Shown: positions 35,301 to 43,181 of the stretch, in pieces
Position numbering within the stretch: position 1 is the first letter of the stretch
Layout of the letters: each line of letters begins with the position of its first letter
Assembly (NCBI GenBank): GCA_028818695.1
Contig: JAPPNK010000025.1
Coordinates: 62,001-126,000 of the forward strand
Direction: 5' to 3'
Source of the DNA: Candidatus Poribacteria bacterium
GTDB lineage: Bacteria > Poribacteria > WGA-4E > GCA-2687025
Length of the DNA stretch: 64,000 nt
Notes under the pieces: generated by a model
Seen by the model: the letters and a program-made list of their open reading frames with translations, nothing else
Told to the model about the DNA's origin: nothing
Databases searched by the model: none
Program-made: the position numbers and the translations under genes

Positions 35301-36666
35301 CGAGGACGATGAGGTTCGCGGTCGCGTTGAGACTCTTTACCGCCATATCATGCCGAACCTGCATAAAGGCAGCGAATCGATGGAGGATGAATGGGAACAA
35401 ATGCGCAGCGGCAAATGCTGGCTTGGCAAGAAAGGCGATACTTGGGACTTTTTCTCTTCGCAAGAATTGGTTTGGGAAGACGATAAGCATCGCTCGGAAC
35501 TTTTTGCGGGCAAAGTTCCGTTTTGGGCGTTTAACGACGATTTGTTGGTACTCGCAAAACGTCTGGAGATAAAAGGCTGCCGTCAGGCGTCGGTTGCCAA
35601 ATTTGACAAGGTCGGACCGCGACCAGAAGTCGAGACATGGTCTGAGGAGGCGCGCCTCCTGTACCCATACATCTATGACTTCCTCAATTCGCCGTGGCGG
35701 CGCCAAAGATACGATGAGGAAAAATCTGCTGAATTTCTAAAGCGGCTCTCGGTCTTCCGCGCCGAAAAGATAACGGCGAAATATGAACTGAACGGACTGA
35801 ACAAAGTTTCCGTTGACGACCCAAATCCGCGCCAAAGTTTCCTGGATAAAGAAAATAAGAGGCTCTGGTTAGGCGGCGCGAATGAGAGAGCGTATCTCGA
35901 CCTCATCGGCGACGCCTTGCAAGACTACTTCGGTGTCAGCGGACTCCGCGAGTTCGTCAAAGACTTGCTGACATCAGGCGGCGATGCTGTCCTGCCGAGA
36001 TGGGAACAGCGCGGCTTTGTGCCTAAACGTTGTTTGTCGTCTCCAGCCCCCACGCCAGACCCAGATACTGTGCCAGAACCGGATCCCACGCCAATACCTG
36101 TCCCCACACCTGAACTGGATCCCACGCCAATTCCTGTCCCCACACCTGAACTGGATCCCACGCCAATTCCTATCCCCATCCCGTCTAATGGAGGCAAACG
36201 GAATGGCGGCGGGACAGGACATGGCAGCGGACGATGGCATCAACATCAGCATGTAGGTGGAAGCGGCAGTGGTGGCGGTGGCGGCGGAGAAGGCGATGAC
36301 CATTGGAATTTAAAGATTTATCTGGCAAATAATCCCGCTCTACTTGGCCCAGGGTTAGTACGAGCCGGCATTGAGTATGAATTTGGGTCGGGCGACCACG
36401 TGGATATTTTACTGAAGGATCGTTTTGGAAATCCTGTGACCGTGGAAGTAAAAGCGTATCGTATTCCATCTACAAACCGTGATGAGATGTGGCAAGCCGT
36501 AAAATATAAGCATCTTGCCGCTGTTCAATTTGGTCGGGTGTGTAAAGATGTCCGCAGCATTCTTGCGGCGCCGTCGATTCCTGACGGTGTTAAGAGAGAA
36601 TGCAAGCGACGCGGAGTTGAGCCTTTCGAGATTCCTGAATCGATCATGAAGGAGGCATTAGGTTGA
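32308..36666 (+). CDS. Sacsin-type GHKL ATPase fused to NucS-like PD-(D/E)XK nuclease
   Basis: A 1452-residue cytoplasmic protein. Residues ~1-240 are a sacsin/HSP90-like GHKL ATPase: N-box FVDELIQNADDSD (36-48), VWNNGRLFDEKDVRGICSLG (63-82) and the lid HIGTFGIGFKSVYNYTD (90-106). A ~1000-residue middle has no recognised domain and is rich in W/F/K. Residues ~1250-1293 are a Pro-rich linker with tandem repeats (TPELDPTPIPVP), then a Gly/His-rich stretch. Residues ~1335-1452 form a nuclease fold: LKIYLANNPALL, D1366 in HVDILLKD, E1380-V-K1382 in VTVEVKAY, and a downstream helix with Q (MWQAVKYKHL). This arrangement, with an ATP-driven sensor-like part and a terminal nuclease, is typical of antiphage effectors. 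The stop overlaps the SDR start. Confidence 0.8.
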   Translation: MASDYELIRKDHQDRYGWDIKSRRIYKRLYSDKTHFVDELIQNADDSDSLELVLHLDSDALTVWNNGRLFDEKDVRGICSLGLSDKDLTHIGTFGIGFKSVYNYTDCPEIYSDDERFRIRDFVKPEGIQETPPEVEQLIKAGNTVFRLPFKNSLKSGDVDGLKNRLCNLSKERTLLFLRHLEKVEWLDKRNGQKGVYSCHRRPYDNIQDVPKNVSVERVELTASLNGGDPSSEKFLVFSKKARPPKAVIDWALEQAEDNDDRQRVQRSKKEPQTIEVAFKLEEGKIAAMDDDSALFAYLPTQMVTRLRFLIQARYQTTPPRDNIAKPKDSRWNEWLIQETADLLPETLEMLKTGGLLEPAFFNALPLQKGDNEGDNVPEEFERIVWVLEKAMKERELVPTHRKEYMKAENVFYPDSQGLWELLNDAGWLPPECGWLHPDIQDNKAYRRSFETMQAAGVKTVGIDNALSWLKEQDAEWFEKRQDDWIRRLYAYLEKNESKIERVKTLPLIRLKNGKHVCADKKLAFFLPDAEEEREGLKPFLNELPILQASLLDGDQHGRVKLFLKNLGVRELKPENVIREWILPLYPQYSQEKPSIERNRLHIRYLREFWDKLSGYEHGQLRTKVSDTPILRAYKGVQPEAFDFVKPYSVYLPEAYTGAADLETYFAAANDDVWFVDSSYMKGDSERKSWLSFLKKMGATDAPRVIIKRIYTSVGRTDFDKELAKRSLKWAETNRPDEVFIADRDIRALQTILSHIKANKDINLAHALWSLLINASSRSNNYFQGTYHWRPPHHRSLVFTGFEADFYSQLKETPWLPDKQDNFRCPSELFAPTSENSDVLGDSVAYLHPDFDVSTGNEDARRLAEKLGAHLNAHTDSVLKYLESLSKKDAAESSVEKVEPIYRFLAEAVQDEPQIYEFFKENRLIFTSDPEPRWWTSDQAFWEDQSVVFGNRRGYLKNNYARYEQTLKPFFLALEVSDRAEFSDYARVIREIASKERAEDDEVRGRVETLYRHIMPNLHKGSESMEDEWEQMRSGKCWLGKKGDTWDFFSSQELVWEDDKHRSELFAGKVPFWAFNDDLLVLAKRLEIKGCRQASVAKFDKVGPRPEVETWSEEARLLYPYIYDFLNSPWRRQRYDEEKSAEFLKRLSVFRAEKITAKYELNGLNKVSVDDPNPRQSFLDKENKRLWLGGANERAYLDLIGDALQDYFGVSGLREFVKDLLTSGGDAVLPRWEQRGFVPKRCLSSPAPTPDPDTVPEPDPTPIPVPTPELDPTPIPVPTPELDPTPIPIPIPSNGGKRNGGGTGHGSGRWHQHQHVGGSGSGGGGGGEGDDHWNLKIYLANNPALLGPGLVRAGIEYEFGSGDHVDILLKDRFGNPVTVEVKAYRIPSTNRDEMWQAVKYKHLAAVQFGRVCKDVRSILAAPSIPDGVKRECKRRGVEPFEIPESIMKEALG
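36084..36180 (+). repeat. 36-base tandem repeats coding a Pro-rich linker
   Basis: A 36-base unit (containing CCCACGCCAATTCCTGTCC) occurs about 2.5 times in frame, giving repeats of PTPELDPTPIPV. Array length could vary between strains without shifting frame. Confidence 0.8.
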
Positions 36667-37463
36667 GCGCAGCCGACACAAGCTTGTCGCATGAGGGGCG
36701 GGCAGTCGTTGTTTCCGGCGGATTGCGCGGCATCGGGCGCGTCTTGACGGAGGCGTTTATAAAGGCGGGGGCGCGGGCGTACGCCTTCCACCGCGGACAT
36801 TCAGACCAGGCGCGCGCGGCGGAACAAGAGATGCGCAGCCTATACCCCCCAGAACAGCTCCGCATGTCGCGCGCCGATCTCGTCAACCCTGAAGACAGAG
36901 CGCGCGTTCTGCGCGAAACGGCAGACGCCTTCGGACGAATCGACATACTCATCAACAACGCGGGCGTCTGTTACCGCGACGAGCTGACGCCGGAGCGGAT
37001 TGCCGAGCAGCAGGCGATCAACGCGGACGCCCCGCTGCAGTTTGCCCGCGAAGCGGCGCCGTATCTCCGCCAAAACGCCCATGCGTCCGACGAAACGCCG
37101 ACGCGCGGCTCCGTCGTCGGAATCTCATCGTATGTGACGGAGTGGGAAGAGTTGAGCTCGGAGTATCTTCGGCATTACGCGGAATCGAAGCGGCGCATGG
37201 AGCGCGGGATGCTTACGCTGGCGCGGGAGCTGCGCCCCGACAACATCAACGTGAATGTCATCGCCGTCGGGGTGGTTTATGCCGGCATGGGCATGGCGAC
37301 CATCGAACGCAAGGAGGAGGCGCTGCGCAGAGGGGAATTGCCTGTCGCCAAGTTTGCGTCGGCAGACGCGGTCGCGTTTGAGGCGCTGTGCTTGACGCAT
37401 CCGCGCGCGCATTACAAAACGGGGCGGATTGAAGTCCTGGACGGCGGGTGGAACCTGTTTTAA
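36663..37463 (+). CDS. Short-chain dehydrogenase/reductase (SDR)
   Basis: A 266-residue classical SDR. The start is TTG at 36663 in TTGA overlap with the ATPase/nuclease gene; GAAGGAGG seven bases upstream supports it. Cofactor loop VSGGLRGIGR (GxxxGxG-type), DLVNPEDR (adenine contact), NNAG (structural), and the catalytic Y-x-x-x-K as HYAESK after a Ser in VGISSYVTEW. C-terminal IEVLDGGWNLF matches the tetramer tail of FabG-like enzymes. It uses NAD(P)H on an unknown alcohol or ketone. Coupling to the large ATPase/nuclease is unusual for an SDR. Confidence 0.9.
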   Translation: MSAADTSLSHEGRAVVVSGGLRGIGRVLTEAFIKAGARAYAFHRGHSDQARAAEQEMRSLYPPEQLRMSRADLVNPEDRARVLRETADAFGRIDILINNAGVCYRDELTPERIAEQQAINADAPLQFAREAAPYLRQNAHASDETPTRGSVVGISSYVTEWEELSSEYLRHYAESKRRMERGMLTLARELRPDNINVNVIAVGVVYAGMGMATIERKEEALRRGELPVAKFASADAVAFEALCLTHPRAHYKTGRIEVLDGGWNLF

Positions 37464-37553
37464 CCCGCTCTTGACGCTCAAACGACGAATGCGTCGGCGC
37501 GTTATGATTGAAGCGCCGCCGTATGCCCAGAGCGCGCGCCGACGCGCCCCAGC

Positions 37554-37582
37554 TTGACAGAACCCGACGCGTACGGCATCAT
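37554..37582 (+). promoter_or_regulatory. Promoter of the DUF805/PQQ operon
   Basis: Perfect TTGACA, 17 bases, CATCAT, about 20 bases upstream of the ATG at 37604. Confidence 0.55.
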
Positions 37583-37603
37583 GAAAACGTTGAATTTAGG
37601 CGA

Positions 37604-38101
37604 ATGAACAGCAGGATGGTACGGCTTAGCGCGTTTTATTTCTCATTTAGAGGGAGCATCGGCTGGGCGCAGTGGCTCCTAGGCTGCGTTTCGCTTTGCG
37701 CCGGCTATGTGGGTCTTGGGATCGTCTCGGCGTTAGCCGACGATTATCCATCGACAAAAGACCTGTGGGTCGCCGCCCTTATTGTCGGAGCGGTTCTCTG
37801 TCTCTGGTCGGCAACAGCCCTGACGCTGAAGGGGCTGCGCGGGCTATGGAACGGACGGATCCTGCGCTTTTTCTTTTCATTTGAAAGGCGCATCGGCTGG
37901 GGGAGTCTGCTCTTGGGCTGCGTCTCGATCTGCGCCGGTTACGCCGCGCTTCTCAACATCTCCAGCTGGGGCCGCAACATCTGGTGGATTCATGCGCTCT
38001 GGATAATTATTTTGACGGGCGCGGGTCTGCTCGCTCTCTGGTCAGCCGCCGCCTTGACGGTCAAACGCCGGCGCGGTATGCGCTCTCGGACGCGCCCATG
38101 A
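37604..38101 (+). CDS. DUF805-like membrane protein with internal duplication
   Basis: A 165-residue protein with four membrane segments arranged as two copies of an ~80-residue unit. Copy 1: FYFSFRGSIGWAQWLLGCVS ... LCLWSATALTLKGLRGLW. Copy 2: FFFSFERRIGWGSLLLGCVS ... LLALWSAAALTVKRRRG. The SF-x-R-x-IGW start and the tryptophan/Arg-flanked ends are reminiscent of DUF805 (YhaH-like) inner-membrane proteins of unknown function, which normally have one unit of ~120 residues. The start is ATG 37604 with only a weak AGG. It is the first gene after the promoter; the next gene overlaps or follows closely. Confidence 0.6.
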   Translation: MNSRMVRLSAFYFSFRGSIGWAQWLLGCVSLCAGYVGLGIVSALADDYPSTKDLWVAALIVGAVLCLWSATALTLKGLRGLWNGRILRFFFSFERRIGWGSLLLGCVSICAGYAALLNISSWGRNIWWIHALWIIILTGAGLLALWSAAALTVKRRRGMRSRTRP

Positions 38102-38136
38102 AACGTCGACCTCAACCCGAACGGAAACAGAACCGT

Positions 38137-40587
38137 ATGCCTACAAAACGACCGCTCTATTGGATATACTTCGCCGCTTGGACCGCTCTTCTCGCCTTCG
38201 CGCTGCCAGCGGCTCCCGCATTTGCCGACACTCATAACGAGATGGACGCCCCCTGGCCGCACTGGCGCGGACATGCCCAGAACGGCTCTTCAACCGAGAC
38301 GGGACTCCCGGATTCTTGGGAGATGAACGGCAAGAACCATCTTTGGACAGCCGACATCGTTCTCCGATCGACGCCTGTCGTCATGAACGGGCGCGTCTAT
38401 GTGATCGGGCGAACGGGGATGGACATCTCCGAGCAGGAGCGCGTCGCCTGCTTTGACGCGAAAACGGGCGATCTCGTCTGGGAGGACACATTTAACATCT
38501 ATCTGACGACGATACCTTTCACGCGCGGCGGATGGGCAAATCCCGCCGGCGATCCTGAAACGGGAAACATCTATACGCACGGCGTCGGCGGCGTCTTCCG
38601 CGCATATGACAAGGACGGCAACATTCTCTGGTCAAAGTCGCTCACAGAGCTCTACGGGCGCATCTCCGGTTACGGCGGGCGCACGAACACTCCAGTCATC
38701 GTCGACGATCTCGTCGTCCTTAGTTATCTGAACTCCAGCTGGGGCGGACAGATTCCGCGGCATCGGTTCTGGGCGTTTGACAAAAAAACGGGAAGCCTTG
38801 CCTGGATAACGACCCTGCCCAACCCCCCGTATGACACGACCTACAGCGTTCCCGTCGTCGCGGACATCAATGGGCAGCGGCTGATTGTCACCGGCGGAGC
38901 GGACGGCTCCATTTACGCGCTTCAGGCTTCGACCGGCAAGATCGTCTGGTCATTCGCGCTCAGCAAACGCGGGATCAACGCCTCCGTCGTCGTCGACGGC
39001 GATAAGGTGTATGCCGCGCACAGCGAAGAAAACATCGGCTCCAGCGAGATGGGATCGGTCGTCTGCATCGATGGAACGGGCGAAGGGGACATCACCCAAA
39101 GCGGCGCTCTCTGGCGGCGCGACGGTTTCAGCGCCGGTTACGCCAGTCTTGCGGTTCACAACGGCGTCGTCTATGCGGTTGAAAACGCTTCAAACCTGAT
39201 CGCGATGGACGGCGAGACAGGGGACCCGCTCTGGACGCACAGCCTCGGGACGGTCGGCAAAGGCTCGCCCGTCATCGCCGACGGCAAAATCTACGCCCCC
39301 GAAGTGAACGGGCTGATCCATATCCTGAAATTGACCGAAAACGGCGTTGAAACGCTGGATGTCGACAAGCTCCTGCTAGGCGACCGACCCGCTGAAATCT
39401 ACGGCTCCCCCGCTGTCGGGTATCGGCGCGTCTATATTCCGACCGAGACGGGGCTTTACTGCATTGGAACGGACGCGGACGCTTCAACGAAGGTTTCGTC
39501 GCCTCCGATGCTGGGTCCGCGTCCTGAATCGGCGGATGAGAAGGTTGCGCAGCTGCAGATTCGTCCGGCGGAGGTTCTGTTGAAGCCGGGCGAATCGGTT
39601 CAGTTTACCGCTTACGCCTTCGCGGCGAACGGGCGGCTCATCGGCGCAAAAGAGGTTATATGGTCGGTCACAGGCGCGCAAGGCTCCGTCAACTACGCCG
39701 GCATGTTTCAAACGCATTCGGCGGCGGCAGCAAGCGCAGGCATCGTCACCGCGGAAGAGGTGGCACCGCCCGGCCTTGACCGTCCGCTCCGTTCCCCGTC
39801 CGATTTTCAGCGGGCGATCGGGTACGCTGTCAGCCTGCTCCGCCGAAAAGCGGGCAGCCCCGACGCGGAGCTCGTCAAAGGCTTCGTCGAGTCGGTTGAT
39901 GAGAACGCCCTGACACTCGAGGACAGAAACGGGCAGCTCATTTCAACAAATATGAAAGCGGTCATCGGCGGCAAGTTCGACGGAATGCAGGCGGTCGGCC
40001 GCATCCGAATTTCGCCCAACCTGCCGTACTATGAGGATTTGACCGATGTTGCGGACGGACAGGCTCCAGGCTTCTGGATCGGCTCCGCCGGCAAATTCAA
40101 AACAATAGAGAGGGGCGGCGAACGGGTCTTGCATAAAGGGCGAGTCGCTCGAGGGCTTGACCGCTCCTACGTTTATATCGGCGCGCCGGACGCATCGGGC
40201 TATACCGTTCAAGCCGACCTGATGGGAACGCGGCCCCGACGCAGCATGCCCGATATGGGGCTGATTGCCAACCGGTATGTGCTGACCCTGGAAGGGAACC
40301 ATCAGGCGCTGCATATCTTCTCGTGGGCGTCCGACCTGCGCATGGCAAAACAGGTGCCGTTCAAATGGGAACCGGATGTCTGGTACCGCATGGAGCTGCG
40401 AGTCGACATAGAGGACGGCGAAGCGGTCGTTCGAGGCAAGGTGTGGAAACGCGTCAACCCTAAACCGGACGCCTGGACCATTGAAGCGGTCGACCCGTAT
40501 CCGAACCTTGAAGGAAGCGCCGGCATCTACGGATTCTCCTATGCCGACATCTACTACGACAACATTACCGTTAGGAAAAGCGAATAA
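38137..40587 (+). CDS. Exported PQQ-like beta-propeller protein with Ig-like and lectin-like C-terminal domains
   Basis: An 816-residue protein. ATG 38137 gives a standard signal peptide (AAWTALLAFALPAAPAFA); ATG 38098, in ATGA overlap with the previous stop, would add 13 residues. Residues ~35-445 form a PQQ/BamB-type propeller (PWPHWRGHAQNG, CFDAKTGDLVWED, AFDKKTGSLAWIT, ALQASTGKIVWSFA, AMDGETGDPLWTHS). Residues ~465-530 look like a BIG2/Ig-like domain (LLKPGESVQFTAYAFAANG). The last ~150 residues resemble a concanavalin-type sandwich (SDLRMAKQVPFKWEPDVWY, EGSAGIYGFSYADIYYDN). The family is common in Planctomycetes-like genomes. No PQQ-dehydrogenase Ca/Asp site is evident, so it is likely structural or binding. 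Confidence 0.87.
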   Translation: MPTKRPLYWIYFAAWTALLAFALPAAPAFADTHNEMDAPWPHWRGHAQNGSSTETGLPDSWEMNGKNHLWTADIVLRSTPVVMNGRVYVIGRTGMDISEQERVACFDAKTGDLVWEDTFNIYLTTIPFTRGGWANPAGDPETGNIYTHGVGGVFRAYDKDGNILWSKSLTELYGRISGYGGRTNTPVIVDDLVVLSYLNSSWGGQIPRHRFWAFDKKTGSLAWITTLPNPPYDTTYSVPVVADINGQRLIVTGGADGSIYALQASTGKIVWSFALSKRGINASVVVDGDKVYAAHSEENIGSSEMGSVVCIDGTGEGDITQSGALWRRDGFSAGYASLAVHNGVVYAVENASNLIAMDGETGDPLWTHSLGTVGKGSPVIADGKIYAPEVNGLIHILKLTENGVETLDVDKLLLGDRPAEIYGSPAVGYRRVYIPTETGLYCIGTDADASTKVSSPPMLGPRPESADEKVAQLQIRPAEVLLKPGESVQFTAYAFAANGRLIGAKEVIWSVTGAQGSVNYAGMFQTHSAAAASAGIVTAEEVAPPGLDRPLRSPSDFQRAIGYAVSLLRRKAGSPDAELVKGFVESVDENALTLEDRNGQLISTNMKAVIGGKFDGMQAVGRIRISPNLPYYEDLTDVADGQAPGFWIGSAGKFKTIERGGERVLHKGRVARGLDRSYVYIGAPDASGYTVQADLMGTRPRRSMPDMGLIANRYVLTLEGNHQALHIFSWASDLRMAKQVPFKWEPDVWYRMELRVDIEDGEAVVRGKVWKRVNPKPDAWTIEAVDPYPNLEGSAGIYGFSYADIYYDNITVRKSE

Positions 40588-42086
40588 TGCGAACCGCACA
40601 TTTAAGTTGGATCGCCGTCATCATCTTTAGCGCCGGCGTCTTGGCGCATGGCTCCTCTCACTTGCCCAGCGAACAAGACGCGACGATGTGGGGATTCACC
40701 CTCGGACGCAACATGGTCTCGCACGAAAAGAACCTCCCCGCCGAATGGGACCCCGCGACCGGCATGAACATCAAATGGACGGCAGAACTCGGCTCTCAAA
40801 GTTACGCTGGACCAGTTCTGCATGGAGGAAAGGTGTTTGTCGGCACCAACAACGAATCGTTCAAACAGCCCGTTCTGACCGGCGACCGCGGGAACATCAT
40901 GGCGTTCCGTGAAGAAGACGGCGAATTTCTATGGCAGACGACGCACACCAAACTGACGGCGGGGCGCGTGAACGACTGGCCCTACCAGGGCGTCTGCTCC
41001 GCGCCGTATATTGAAGGCGACCGGCTCTACTATGTCTCCAACCGCTGCACCGTCGTCTGCGTCGATACCGAAGGCTTTTACGACAGCCAAAACGACGGTC
41101 CCTACATTGGCGAAACCGACGTCACGATGCAGCATGGCGACATCGTCTGGGAATACGACATGATTGAGCAGCTGGAAGTGTTTCCGCACAACCTCGCTGT
41201 CTGCAGTCCGATCGCGGTCGGCGACCTGCTGTTTATCGTGACAGGAAACGGCGTGGACGAGGGGCATATCAACATTCCGTCCCCCTTTGCGCCGAGTTTC
41301 ATTGCGCTCAACAAGAAGACGGGCGCGCTCGTTTGGGAAGACGCTTCGCCCGGGCAGAATATTCTTCACGGGCAATGGTCGAACCCGGCATACGGCGAAG
41401 CGGGCGGACGCGGACAGGTCATCTTCCCCGGCGGCGACGGATGGATCTATGCGCTGGATCCGAAAACGGGCGAACTGATCTGGAAATTCGACTGCAATCC
41501 GAAAGACTCGATCTGGGAGCTGGGCGGCGGAGGGACGCGCAACAACATCGTTTCAACCCCCGTTTTCCATGACGGCGTCGTCTATATCGGCGTCGGTCAA
41601 GACCCTGAACACGGCGAGGGCGAAGGGCATCTCTACGCCATCGACGCGACGAAGACGGGCGACATCACCGAAACGGGCGCCATATGGCATGTGTTCGGCG
41701 ACGACGAAACGGCGAAAAGCGACAATCCGTTTGTGAAGAAAAAGAAATTCTACCGCACCATCTCCACCGTCTCCATCCATGACGGGCTTGTCTACGCCGC
41801 CGATCTGAACGGATATGTGTACTGCTTCGATGCGAAGACAGGCGAGAAAAAATGGAAGCATGACATGGAGGCGGCTGTCTGGGGTTCCACGCTCGTGGCG
41901 GACGGAAAGGTGTATATCGGCGACGAGGACGGAGATATGGTTGTCCTGAAGGAGGGGCCGGAGCTGGAGGTTCTGTTTGAGGTGAACATGGGCAGCAGCA
42001 TGTACACGACGCCTGTGCCGAAGGACGGAACGATCTATCTCGTCAGCCGAAATCGGCTCTTTGCGGTGGAAGCAGCCGCCGAATGA
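40587..42086 (+). CDS. Exported PQQ-like beta-propeller protein
   Basis: A 499-residue protein with a signal peptide (LSWIAVIIFSAGVLAHG), beginning in TAATG overlap with the preceding propeller gene. Repeats such as IMAFREEDGEFLWQT, ALNKKTGALVWEDASPG, ALDPKTGELIWKFDCNP, AIDATKTGDITETGAIW and CFDAKTGEKKWKHDMEAA give a seven- or eight-bladed PQQ-type fold. It is related to the previous gene but lacks the extra C-terminal domains. The pairing of two secreted propellers with an ANL enzyme recurs in this operon only; their joint role is unknown. Confidence 0.87.
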   Translation: MRTAHLSWIAVIIFSAGVLAHGSSHLPSEQDATMWGFTLGRNMVSHEKNLPAEWDPATGMNIKWTAELGSQSYAGPVLHGGKVFVGTNNESFKQPVLTGDRGNIMAFREEDGEFLWQTTHTKLTAGRVNDWPYQGVCSAPYIEGDRLYYVSNRCTVVCVDTEGFYDSQNDGPYIGETDVTMQHGDIVWEYDMIEQLEVFPHNLAVCSPIAVGDLLFIVTGNGVDEGHINIPSPFAPSFIALNKKTGALVWEDASPGQNILHGQWSNPAYGEAGGRGQVIFPGGDGWIYALDPKTGELIWKFDCNPKDSIWELGGGGTRNNIVSTPVFHDGVVYIGVGQDPEHGEGEGHLYAIDATKTGDITETGAIWHVFGDDETAKSDNPFVKKKKFYRTISTVSIHDGLVYAADLNGYVYCFDAKTGEKKWKHDMEAAVWGSTLVADGKVYIGDEDGDMVVLKEGPELEVLFEVNMGSSMYTTPVPKDGTIYLVSRNRLFAVEAAAE

Positions 42087-43156
42087 GCTTAGAGGCAAAA
42101 GTTGCGGAGGCGCAGCGGCGTCTAGACGCGCATGTGCGCGAGATGATTCAGTGGCATTTTAGCCCCGAAACGGGCGCGCCGTTCTGGATCGACTACGCGC
42201 GCCGTCTCGACTTCGATCCGCGCAAGGAGATTGGCGGCTTCGACGACCTGCATGCGCTCGGACCGTTCCAAGACGAATGGCTGCGCGGCGGACCGGTGCG
42301 CCGGTGGGTGCCGAAAGCGTACGAAAACAGCCCAGTCTATGTGTTTGAAACGGGCGGATCAACAGGGCTGCCGAAAAACCGCATCAGCGTCCGCGATTTT
42401 CAAATCGACTATGAGATGTTCAGCGACTCGCTCTCGGAGGAGGGCTTCCCGCGCGGGGCAGACTGGCTCATGCTCGGCCCGACGGGACCGCGCCGGCTGC
42501 GCCTTGCGGTTGAGCATCTGGCGCAAACGCGCGGCGGCGTCTGTTTCCATGTCGACATGGACCCGCGCTGGGTGAACCAGCTGATACGCGACGGCAAGCG
42601 CATGGAGATGGAGGCGTATAAACGGCATGTGGTTGATCAGGGGCTGAAGATACTGCGCGCCCATGAGAGCGTCGCCTGCCTCTTCACAACGCCGAAACTG
42701 CTGGAGGCGCTGTGCGAAAAAATATCGCTGCAGCAGGCGGGCGTCAAGGGCATCTTCTGCGGCGGAACGGAGATGAACGCGCAGTTCAACCGCTTCGCGC
42801 GCGAGGAGCTGATCGCCGGCATTGAGTTTGTGCCGACCTACGGCAACACGCTCATGGGCTTGGCGATGTCGAAGCCGTTCGATCCCGCCGACGAGTATGC
42901 GATCACCTACTATCCGCCGCTGCCGCGCGCCTATATTGAGCTGCTTGATCCGTCCGACACGACGCGGCGAGTAGATTACGGCGAGACGGGGCGCGTCGCG
43001 CTGACGACGCTCACCAAAGAGTTCTTTATGCCGCGCTTTCTGGAGCGGGACGAGGCGGAACGCGCCGAGCCGATCGATCTATACCCTTGGGACGGCGTCG
43101 AGAATCTGCGGCTGTTGACGGAGCTGCATGATACGGTGGTGGTGGGGGTGTATTGA
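42083..43156 (+). CDS. ANL-superfamily adenylating enzyme, PaaK-like
   Basis: A 357-residue protein coupled by ATGA. The phosphate-binding loop VFETGGSTGLPKN matches the A3 motif of adenylate-forming enzymes; FCGGTEMNAQF, TYGNTLMGLAM (A5-like) and YGETGRVALTTLT (A7-like) follow in order. These features fit phenylacetate-CoA ligase-like enzymes, which activate a carboxylic acid with ATP. The protein ends soon after A8, so the small mobile C-terminal domain with the A10 Lys is missing or minimal. It may activate without CoA transfer or need a partner. It is the last gene of the operon, 25 bases from a convergent gene. Confidence 0.78.
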   Translation: MSLEAKVAEAQRRLDAHVREMIQWHFSPETGAPFWIDYARRLDFDPRKEIGGFDDLHALGPFQDEWLRGGPVRRWVPKAYENSPVYVFETGGSTGLPKNRISVRDFQIDYEMFSDSLSEEGFPRGADWLMLGPTGPRRLRLAVEHLAQTRGGVCFHVDMDPRWVNQLIRDGKRMEMEAYKRHVVDQGLKILRAHESVACLFTTPKLLEALCEKISLQQAGVKGIFCGGTEMNAQFNRFAREELIAGIEFVPTYGNTLMGLAMSKPFDPADEYAITYYPPLPRAYIELLDPSDTTRRVDYGETGRVALTTLTKEFFMPRFLERDEAERAEPIDLYPWDGVENLRLLTELHDTVVVGVY

Positions 43157-43181
43157 GCAGGCGCGTTCGGAATTGCCATGC

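Noticed and set aside
32308-36666. Reading the large ATPase as a mismatch-repair MutL or a true HSP90
   Set aside because: It lacks the MutL C-terminal and HSP90 middle-domain features; the N-box and lid wording fits sacsin-type ATPases.
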